Positions 1 through 4,533 of a DNA stretch of 5,497 nt are shown one piece after another. The notes beneath the pieces were generated by a model, which did no database searches, was not told the origin of the DNA, and worked only from the letters and a program-made list of their open reading frames with translations. Each line of letters starts with the position of its first letter. Position 1 is the first letter of the stretch. The stretch is from an uncultured Oscillochloris sp. (GTDB lineage: Bacteria; Chloroflexota; Chloroflexia; Chloroflexales; Chloroflexaceae), in the NCBI GenBank assembly GCA_903877945.1, contig CAIRFY010000348.1, positions 1 to 5,497 of the forward strand, written 5' to 3'. The position numbers and the translations under genes were made by a program.

Positions 1-20
1 CCGCCGGGACGCTTCGCTTC

Positions 21-55
21 GCTCAGCGTGACAGCGCGAGTTTTGCGGTACTACG
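21..55. repeat. Short dispersed intergenic repeat, copy 1 (3' flank of the HD-CHAD gene)
   Basis: Positions 21-55 match 2308-2342 at about 27 of 35 positions without gaps, sharing the cores GTGACAGCG and TTTTGCGGTA. The adjoining 5' part (10-29) contains CGCTTCGCTTCGCTCAGCG, whose ends ACGCT/AGCGT can pair on the minus strand just after the HD-CHAD stop. This could help end transcription, but there is no T-tract. The function is unknown. Confidence 0.5.
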
Positions 56-61
56 TTTACG

Positions 62-1585
62 CTACAGCCGAACGATCAACTCCATCAGCTTGCGCCGGTA
101 GGCCGTATGTGCCACCTTCGCCCAGCGGGTGGTGAGGGCATCGAACAGAGTCTTGCGTTGAGACTCGCGCAGCGAGAGGTAGGCGGCTGAGGCGGCCCGG
201 GCGTCCTCACCGATGTCGGCAGATGCCAGGGTTGATCCGGCCACCTCCACATCGTTAAGCGCACCCAGTTCATCCTGGAAGGCGGCCAACTGCGCAACGA
301 CTGGGTCAACTCGCTCACCGAAGTTCTCGGCGAACAGCTCTAGCACATAGCGCAGCTTCTTCGCATCGATACGCATGGCGTGCATTGGCGCGCCCTCCAG
401 CGGGATGCCGTCGCGGTCGTGGGCGCGCAACGCCTCGTAGTGGCACCAGATCGTGCTGCCCGCCAGGTCGCGCACACGCGGGGCGTCATCCCACCCCGTG
501 CTACGATTCATCAGTCTGGCGAAATCAGCCTTAAAGGCGGCGTGTCCGTCGCTGTCGAGCAGGTCGATCAGATGAGCGTAAGCCCTGGCCCGCTCGGTGG
601 CCAGGGCGGCGGCGAGATCGTCAAGCCCAGCACACAGATCCTCGGGCAAGAGGGCGCGGTTGTCAGCAAGGTGGGCAATCAGCACATCGCGGTCGCGCAC
701 GGCACCGGCGGCACTGGCAAGGTGGCGGATAGCCTTCTGGACAGGGCGCAGCGCTGCGGTGGGGGCCACGGGGGCCAGCAGGCGCAATGTGGCCCGTAAG
801 CGGCGGGAGGCCACGCGCAGGGCGTGGACATCCTCAATGTTACGGTCGACCCGTACCGCACGCTCGGCGGACAGCATCCGGCGCAGGTGACGCCGCAGCA
901 GTACACGGCCCAACTCGGCAAGGGGCGCGTCGGCGGCGGCGTACCAAAGCGGTAGCAACTGGCTTTTCTCGCCCGCACCCTCCTGCCCCATTTCCTGCTC
1001 GGGGGAGAGGGAGAGATCCGCCTCGGCAGAAGAAACCACCAGGGTATCACCAAACACCTTGAGCCAGAGGTCGGCCTTGGCGACGGCCTGCGCACCATCG
1101 GCGGCGGCGTGCGGCCCCTCCAGCACCAGGACAAAGCCCGTGTCGCCCGGTTCAACCGAAAGGAGGCACGTCGTCTGCGAATGGCTATAATCGAGGCCAT
1201 CGGCAACCCGCAGGATAGCAGAGAGCTGAAGCGCCTCGGCCTGGCCCTTCTTGCCCAAGCCCAGAAAGCTCGGCTCCTGCTGCGGGCGCACCTTCTTGCG
1301 GTGAAAGGCCACCAGACACGCCACAATCGCCTGGTCACGCTGGTTCAGACCATCTATCGTCTGGCGCAGCACAATATCGCGGCCCACCACATGGTGCTGG
1401 GGCGGGTCGGTGGTCATACCCACATTGTGCAGCAGCGCACCGACCTCAAGCAGCCTACGGGCATCGGCGGGCAGCCCGTAGTGATCTGCCACCGCATCGA
1501 AGATCGTCAGGGCGAGATCCGCGACCTGGCGAGCGTGGGAGAGATCGACGTGGTAGGATTCGAGGAGACCGGCGACATGAATCAT
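62..1585 (-). CDS. HD (Ppx/GppA C-terminal type)-CHAD fusion protein, probable polyphosphate-associated
   Basis: The product is 507 aa from the ATG at 1585. Residues about 10-185 resemble the HD domain at the C-terminus of Ppx/GppA exopolyphosphatases: H17 in an SHARQVA helix, LLHNVG at 51-56, FHRK around H95, and ILRVADGLDYSH with D129. The phosphatase actin-like fold of true Ppx/GppA is absent. The canonical HD pair reads H53-N54, so metal-dependent hydrolysis is doubtful. After a Glu/Gly-rich linker (about 190-208), residues about 211-500 form a CHAD domain: HALRVASRRLR (H244, R247, R252, R253), MHAMRIDAKKLRY (H402, R405, K409, K410, R412) and LGALND. CHAD is an alpha-helical, His/Arg/Lys-rich domain known to bind polyphosphate. 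No signal peptide or membrane segment is visible, so it is probably cytosolic. A TTG at 1600 would add five residues and overlap the CYTH stop by four bases, but the ATG has a well-spaced GAGGA. It lies downstream of the CYTH gene in an apparent operon. The domain call is firm; the activity is unknown. Confidence 0.92.
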   Translation of the reverse strand: MIHVAGLLESYHVDLSHARQVADLALTIFDAVADHYGLPADARRLLEVGALLHNVGMTTDPPQHHVVGRDIVLRQTIDGLNQRDQAIVACLVAFHRKKVRPQQEPSFLGLGKKGQAEALQLSAILRVADGLDYSHSQTTCLLSVEPGDTGFVLVLEGPHAAADGAQAVAKADLWLKVFGDTLVVSSAEADLSLSPEQEMGQEGAGEKSQLLPLWYAAADAPLAELGRVLLRRHLRRMLSAERAVRVDRNIEDVHALRVASRRLRATLRLLAPVAPTAALRPVQKAIRHLASAAGAVRDRDVLIAHLADNRALLPEDLCAGLDDLAAALATERARAYAHLIDLLDSDGHAAFKADFARLMNRSTGWDDAPRVRDLAGSTIWCHYEALRAHDRDGIPLEGAPMHAMRIDAKKLRYVLELFAENFGERVDPVVAQLAAFQDELGALNDVEVAGSTLASADIGEDARAASAAYLSLRESQRKTLFDALTTRWAKVAHTAYRRKLMELIVRL

Positions 1586-1593
1586 GATTATTT

Positions 1594-1598
1594 TCCTC
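1594..1598 (-). promoter_or_regulatory. Ribosome binding site of the HD-CHAD gene, overlapping the CYTH stop
   Basis: GAGGA on the minus strand lies 8 nt before the ATG at 1585 and overlaps the TGA stop of the CYTH gene (1597-1599). It favours the ATG over the upstream TTG at 1600, and the arrangement suggests translational coupling of the two genes. Confidence 0.65.
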
Positions 1599-2208
1599 AA
1601 TGACCCTCGATCAGCGCAAGACCGCGCTGAAGCTTTGATTGCGGCTCGGGCCGCAGGTCAATATGCTCGCGCAGCGCCTTCGCAATGGCCGCCAGATCGG
1701 ACTCTGCGCCCGCAGGGAGCAACTCAATCTCCAGTTCGCTGAAGGGCACATCGCGGCCTTCCACATGGAACACCCCGTGGTCAAGGCAGATCTCGGCCAC
1801 ATCCTGGCCCTGGTAGGAGGCGAAGATCAGTTCGCGCCGGGTGACAATCGTGAGCGTAGGCAGCAGCGGGGCTGACCCAATCAGGGCCAGAGCCAACTCG
1901 CGGGCGGGGCCAGCGGGCCACGTGTGTGGGTCGGGGTCGCCGTGAGCAAACTCATACTCAGCGCGGCGGTGCAGGCCCTCGCTCACCTCGGCCGGCCCCT
2001 TGAGCGTGACGAGGGTACGATCCCCAATCTCACGCAAGCGCAGGCCATAGCGGGCTTGGCCAAGGCGTCGGTCAACCGTATCAAAATAACGGTTCTGCTG
2101 ACGCTCGGGCTCGGGTTCAGCGCGCAGCGTGTACGTATCCAGATGGCGCAGCCCAGCGACCACCCTCAGATCCGCGCCGCTGACGGCATATTTCGCCTCA
2201 ACTTCCAT
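1597..2208 (-). CDS. CYTH domain (triphosphate tunnel metalloenzyme) protein
   Basis: This 203-aa protein spans a full single CYTH domain. The diagnostic ExExK motif is at the very N-terminus (E2, E4, K6). The tunnel residues expected of the family follow: YFDT at 41-44, YGLRLRE (R57, R59), TLKGP (K70), RRAEYEF (E84, E86), TRRELIF (R124, R125), CLDHG (D143), SELEIEL (E158, E160, E162) and SKLQRG (K192). Family members bind a triphosphate and divalent metal inside a beta-barrel and include inorganic triphosphatases, thiamine triphosphatases, class IV adenylate cyclases and polyphosphate-processing enzymes. The exact substrate cannot be read from sequence, but the CHAD protein directly downstream favours tripolyphosphate or polyphosphate. 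The start is supported by a strong GGGGAGG six bases upstream. It is the first gene of a two-gene unit. Its upstream region is full of palindromic repeats and shows no clear promoter, so readthrough from the hydrolase gene is possible. Confidence 0.95.
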   Translation of the reverse strand: MEVEAKYAVSGADLRVVAGLRHLDTYTLRAEPEPERQQNRYFDTVDRRLGQARYGLRLREIGDRTLVTLKGPAEVSEGLHRRAEYEFAHGDPDPHTWPAGPARELALALIGSAPLLPTLTIVTRRELIFASYQGQDVAEICLDHGVFHVEGRDVPFSELEIELLPAGAESDLAAIAKALREHIDLRPEPQSKLQRGLALIEGH

Positions 2209-2214
2209 AACGGG

Positions 2215-2221
2215 CCTCCCC
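2215..2221 (-). promoter_or_regulatory. Strong Shine-Dalgarno of the CYTH gene
   Basis: GGGGAGG on the minus strand ends six bases before the ATG at 2206-2208. It is the best ribosome binding site in the window and fixes the start so that the ExExK motif lies at the extreme N-terminus, as expected for CYTH proteins. Confidence 0.75.
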
Positions 2222-2248
2222 AGACAACGCTTCGTGCTACACGCCGCC

Positions 2249-2307
2249 GCCGGGGGGCTGAAGCCCCCGGCTCTGGTCTACGAAGCCCGCCCGTTTACGG
2301 GCCGGGC
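2249..2307. repeat. REP-like unit of two adjacent GC-rich hairpins upstream of the CYTH gene
   Basis: Two consecutive inverted repeats are visible. The first (2249-2271) pairs GCCGGGGGGCT with AGCCCCCGGC (10 bp, one bulged G, tight loop). The second (2285-2307) pairs GCCCGCCCGT with ACGGGCCGGGC (10 bp, one bulged base, TT between arms). They are joined by a CTCTGGTCTACGAA spacer. Such paired-hairpin units are a familiar type of intergenic decoration in GC-rich bacteria. In this window the unit sits in the leader of the CYTH operon. No T-tract marks either hairpin as an intrinsic terminator. Confidence 0.6.
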
Positions 2308-2342
2308 GCTCGATGTGACAGCGTTACTTTTGCGGTAGTGCG
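2308..2342. repeat. Short dispersed intergenic repeat, copy 2
   Basis: This is the second copy of the 35-bp sequence found at 21-55 (about 27/35 identical, same strand). It lies between the REP-like double hairpin and the MITE-like element, so three repeat families adjoin here. No coding potential is evident. Confidence 0.5.
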
Positions 2343-2364
2343 AACCATGCCTTAGGCATGGTTC
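2342..2364. repeat. Perfect 10-bp inverted repeat across the left end of the MITE-like element
   Basis: GAACCATGCC (2342-2351), TTA, then GGCATGGTTC (2355-2364) is a perfect inverted repeat with a 3-nt centre. The right arm is the start of the MITE-like element. The left arm looks like the end of a second element copy in the opposite sense, abutting the same TTA. It could form a compact hairpin or cruciform. Confidence 0.7.
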
Positions 2365-2484
2365 AAAATGGGTACATTCAGCTTTACAGTCTTGCGATGA
2401 GGCGATGAGGCGATGAGGCGATACGGAACGCCTCACCGCGTCATCGTTTCATCGCTGAACTGTCAAGCTGGATTGAACCATCCC
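2355..2484. mobile_element. MITE-like palindromic element, complete copy (130 bp)
   Basis: The ends are imperfect inverted repeats: GGCATGGTTCAA at 2355-2366 and, reversed, GGGATGGTTCAA at 2473-2484. TTA lies immediately outside both ends (2352-2354 and 2485-2487), consistent with a 3-bp target duplication of the TNA type known for some IS5-family elements; that family link is an inference. Inside, CAGCTTTACAGT (2379-2390) pairs with ACTGTCAAGCTG (2459-2470) at 11 of 12 positions. A 27-bp hairpin then fills the centre, so the whole element is nearly one long stem. A second copy starts at 5402, and homology between the copies begins at the same TTA. No reading frame for a transposase fits inside, so it would be non-autonomous. 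It follows the hydrolase stop directly and may act in 3'-end formation. Confidence 0.65.
2394..2455. repeat. 27-bp hairpin built from an 8-bp tandem repeat
   Basis: The left arm (2394-2420) consists of three exact GATGAGGC units plus edges. The right arm (2429-2455) is the degenerate inverse of the same three units. Pairing the arms gives 23 Watson-Crick pairs, two G-T wobbles and two mismatches over 27 positions, with an 8-nt loop ATACGGAA. The left arm is perfectly repeated while the right arm has drifted. Confidence 0.8.
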
Positions 2485-3315
2485 TTAGCCAAGAAACTCG
2501 GCGAGGATGCGGTTGTAGACATCGGGACGCTCAAGCATCGGCAGGTGCCCGCAGTGATCGATCCAGACCAGCCGACTATTGGGGACAAACTTCGCAGCCA
2601 CGGACGTGCCCCCCGGCGGCATAATGGTATCATGGCGCGACCCGATGATCAGGGTTGGCGAACGGATCTGGCGCAAAGCCCGGTTGATCTCCCGATCACC
2701 GACGCTGCTCGCGTTCGCTAACGAGGATTGCTTGTCCATCTTCAGAAAATCGGCGAAGCCTTCGCGCAGAACATGGTCGTCGGGCAGTTGGTAGAAGAGG
2801 CGGGTTGACACAGCGCGGAAGAACAAGCGATGGTCGCCCATCCAGGGTCGGCGCAGGGCCATCCACAGAGGCAACACTTTGTGTACCTGCAACACAAACC
2901 GGCGCTCAGGCTCATTGCGGAAGGTGCTGAAGCTCGTGAGTACGAGGCGGCGCACAAGATCGGGGTAGTGCGCGGCCACGTAGACCGCTGTGCTGCCAGA
3001 AAAGGAGTGCCCGTTGAGATCGAATCGCTCCAGTCCGAGCCGGTCGGCAAAGTTGATCACCGTGTCAACCACGCGATGGATGTTGGCGTAGCCGTCGAGG
3101 GGCGGTGAGTCGCCGAAGCCCGGCAGGTCGGGCGCAATCACATCGTGGGTGGCGCTGAGGGCGATCAGCGTGCTGCGCCAGTAGCGCGATGATCCGCCCC
3201 AGCCGTGGAGCAACAGCAGTGGGGGGCCGTCACCGCAACGGCGGTAGGAGATCGGCTTCCGACCAACCATCACCTGGGCAAAGGTCAGGTCGGCGTCAGG
3301 GTCTGTCGGGCGCAT
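2485..3315 (-). CDS. Alpha/beta hydrolase fold protein
   Basis: This 276-aa protein has the standard layout of the single-domain alpha/beta hydrolase family. The oxyanion-hole loop HGWGG is at 37-41 and the DLPGFGDS loop at 63-70. The nucleophile elbow GHSFSG carries Ser104 (the last position of GxSxG is Ser rather than Gly, a tolerated small residue). Asp229 lies in GSRHDTIMP and His257 in DHCGHLPMLERP, so the full Ser-Asp-His triad is present. The variable cap region (about 133-205) is rich in Trp, Phe and Arg and probably sets the substrate, which cannot be named. No signal peptide is evident. The start at 3315 is chosen over an upstream ATG at 3360 because it has GGAG five bases upstream and because the upstream ATG lies within the likely -10 promoter. 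The gene is divergent from the TPR gene. Its TAA stop coincides with the TTA flanking the MITE-like element. Confidence 0.95.
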   Translation of the reverse strand: MRPTDPDADLTFAQVMVGRKPISYRRCGDGPPLLLLHGWGGSSRYWRSTLIALSATHDVIAPDLPGFGDSPPLDGYANIHRVVDTVINFADRLGLERFDLNGHSFSGSTAVYVAAHYPDLVRRLVLTSFSTFRNEPERRFVLQVHKVLPLWMALRRPWMGDHRLFFRAVSTRLFYQLPDDHVLREGFADFLKMDKQSSLANASSVGDREINRALRQIRSPTLIIGSRHDTIMPPGGTSVAAKFVPNSRLVWIDHCGHLPMLERPDVYNRILAEFLG

Positions 3316-3320
3316 GGCTA

Positions 3321-3324
3321 CTCC
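3321..3324 (-). promoter_or_regulatory. Ribosome binding site of the hydrolase gene
   Basis: GGAG on the minus strand lies five bases before the ATG at 3313-3315. It decides the shorter start, giving 276 rather than 291 residues. Confidence 0.6.
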
Positions 3325-3358
3325 AAGTAAGCAAGTTAAGGCAGGGCCGCGCAACCTC

Positions 3359-3367
3359 ATTGTAGCA
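3359..3367 (-). promoter_or_regulatory. Extended -10 promoter of the hydrolase gene
   Basis: On the minus strand the sequence reads TGCTACAAT, matching the extended -10 consensus TGnTATAAT except for one base. No good -35 is seen 16-18 bp upstream, which is typical of extended -10 promoters. It predicts a transcript start near 3352 and a leader of about 37 nt before the ATG at 3315. Confidence 0.5.
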
Positions 3368-3486
3368 CGGCACGTCGTTAACGCATTCTAAGGTGCGTGG
3401 ACATTGGACAGGGCTGGCAGGGGCGACGTGATGCTCTGGAGGCAACGACGTTATCATGCGGCGCCGCTTCGCCCTTACTCCCACAT
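3368..3486. other. Divergent intergenic region between the hydrolase and TPR genes
   Basis: This stretch must hold the promoter of the plus-strand gene, but I cannot identify a convincing -35/-10 pair. It contains a perfect 10-bp palindrome, GCGGCGCCGC (3458-3467), about 20 bases before the chosen ATG, which could be an operator or simply GC-rich sequence. A GTG at 3397 opens the same frame and would make most of the stretch coding. Confidence 0.4.
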
Positions 3487-4302
3487 ATGAGCCAACACAT
3501 CATCCACATTGCGGACGCGCCCCTGCCGTCGCCCGATCCGTGGGCGGACGACTCACCGGGGGCGAGTCGTTGTCCGGCGTGCGCCCTCGCCGAGCCGGGG
3601 CGAAACCGCTGTCGGCGCTGTGGTGAGCACCTGCGGCGACAGGTACGCACACGCAAGCCGATCACAGTAGAGTTGACCATCCTGCTCGTGATCATCATCG
3701 GGCGTGGGCCGATGATCCTGGCGACAGAATTTCTCTACCGGCCCCCGGACGCACCCCTGCTGAGCCTGTGGACGATCATCCTGGCGGCGCAGGTGCCACT
3801 CTGGGTGATCTGTGCGGGCGGGTTGGCCCTGCGCTGGCGCTGGGTCTGGTTCGCTACCATCACGCTCTTCCTGATCGACCTACCGCTAGAGATCATCTTG
3901 CAAATCACCCAGCGCGGCAACCTGGTGCTGCCCGTGGCCGCCATCCTCACCGACATTATGGTGGTGGGGATGCTACTCAACGTCTATGACGAGGTGCGGA
4001 TCGACACCGCGTCCATCGGTATGCCCCCCGAACACGCCCTACCAAAGACGGCCCAGGGCTTCTACAACCTGGGGGTCGAATACAGCCAGGTTGGCCAGTG
4101 GTACTTTGCGGCACGGCTCTGGCAACGCGCCGTCGCCTTGCAGCATGCCGAGGGGCGCTACCGGCGCGCCCTCGGCACCGCCTACCTGCGCCTGGGCGAG
4201 TGTGCCGCCGCCGAACACGAACTCCATGCGGCACGCTGGCTGATGCCTGACGATGCGCAGACGGCGCAACTGCTCGCCGTCCTTGCCGAGATGGCGCAAT
4301 GA
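3487..4302 (+). CDS. Zinc ribbon, four-helix membrane and TPR protein, function unknown
   Basis: From the ATG at 3487 the product is 271 aa. A short polar, Pro-rich N-terminus is followed by a zinc-ribbon-like CPAC (C29, C32), nine residues, then CRRC (C42, C45). Four hydrophobic segments follow, at about 61-78, 91-113, 118-140 and 148-167, all long enough to span the membrane. The C-terminus has two adjacent 34-residue TPR repeats, about 189-222 and 223-256, with consensus positions visible (LG, Y, G, A, W/L, A, and P at position 32 of the second). This suggests a membrane-anchored scaffold with a soluble TPR pair for protein contacts. I do not recognise a named family. The start is uncertain: the ATG has no clear Shine-Dalgarno, and an in-frame GTG at 3397 would give 301 aa, but those extra 30 residues contain no recognisable feature. 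The gene is divergent from the hydrolase and convergent with the AT-hook gene. Confidence 0.87.
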   Translation: MSQHIIHIADAPLPSPDPWADDSPGASRCPACALAEPGRNRCRRCGEHLRRQVRTRKPITVELTILLVIIIGRGPMILATEFLYRPPDAPLLSLWTIILAAQVPLWVICAGGLALRWRWVWFATITLFLIDLPLEIILQITQRGNLVLPVAAILTDIMVVGMLLNVYDEVRIDTASIGMPPEHALPKTAQGFYNLGVEYSQVGQWYFAARLWQRAVALQHAEGRYRRALGTAYLRLGECAAAEHELHAARWLMPDDAQTAQLLAVLAEMAQ

Positions 4303-4408
4303 AGACGTCGTGATTCGGAACGATACTGCAGGCTAGTGAACACCCGCCTCGCTAAATCCAATACTTTTCACATAACGAATCTACCGCCGATCAGCCCTCA
4401 CCCCCCAG

Positions 4409-4435
4409 CCCCCTCTCCCTGAGCGGGAGAGGGGG
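4409..4435. repeat. Perfect 11-bp hairpin between convergent genes
   Basis: CCCCCTCTCCC (4409-4419) and GGGAGAGGGGG (4425-4435) are perfectly complementary around the loop TGAGC. It is stable on either strand and placed to stop transcription of the TPR gene, although no T-run follows it. It is the first of two related hairpins in the element. Confidence 0.75.
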
Positions 4436-4463
4436 AGTATTCCGCATCAGAAAGGGATATACC

Positions 4464-4488
4464 CCCCTCTCCCCTTGAGGGAGAGGGG
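4464..4488. repeat. Perfect 10-bp hairpin, second unit between convergent genes
   Basis: CCCCTCTCCC (4464-4473) and GGGAGAGGGG (4479-4488) pair perfectly around CTTGA. It is nearly the same sequence as the hairpin at 4409-4435, so the left arm of one can also pair with the right arm of the other, giving alternative folds. It lies about 45 bp past the stop of the AT-hook gene in that gene's reading direction. Confidence 0.75.
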
Positions 4489-4533
4489 TAGGGGGTGAGG
4501 GTGCGAGATTGGCGTATGTGAAAGGTATTACTA

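Larger units (their letters stand above)
4359..4533. mobile_element. Palindromic MITE-like element between convergent genes
   Basis: Near-terminal inverted repeats AATACTTTTCACATA (4360-4374) and TATGTGAAAGGTATT (4515-4529) match at 14 of 15 positions, and similarity continues inward to an AATCT block. The direct repeat CTAAATC flanks the region at 4352-4358 and 4534-4540, a possible 7-bp target duplication. The right copy starts at the stop codon of the AT-hook gene. The interior is two C/G-rich hairpins whose outer arms, CCCTCACCCCC (4395-4405) and GGGGGTGAGGG (4491-4501), are also inverse to each other. No reading frame for a transposase fits. The alternative is a bidirectional terminator region decorated with repeats, without mobility. 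Confidence 0.5.

Noticed and set aside
679..1338. Second minus-strand open frame of 219 codons within the HD-CHAD gene
   Set aside because: It is a frame-shifted shadow rich in Arg, Pro, Trp and Ser. The other frame carries both known domains without a break.
1109..1603. Plus-strand open frame of 164 codons antisense to the HD-CHAD gene
   Set aside because: The minus strand encodes recognisable HD motifs over the same bases. The plus-strand translation has no domain, and the long frame is a by-product of high GC.
2394..2455. CRISPR array suggested by the regular GATGAGGC repeats
   Set aside because: The units are only 8 bp and directly tandem with no spacers; the structure is a hairpin inside a dispersed element.
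3485..3500. Premature stop or frameshift in the TPR gene because of the unclear start
   Set aside because: The frame is open from the GTG at 3397 through 4302 and the domains are intact; only the choice of start codon is uncertain.
3456..3629. Short plus-strand frame from the ATG at 3456, preceded by GGAGG at 3438-3442
   Set aside because: The spacing of 13 bases is long, the frame differs from the TPR gene and ends after about 57 codons, and the product is an Arg-rich shadow of the zinc-ribbon region.
4409..4435. Classic intrinsic terminator for the TPR gene
   Set aside because: The stem is excellent but no T-run follows on either strand, so it is listed as a hairpin rather than a proven terminator.
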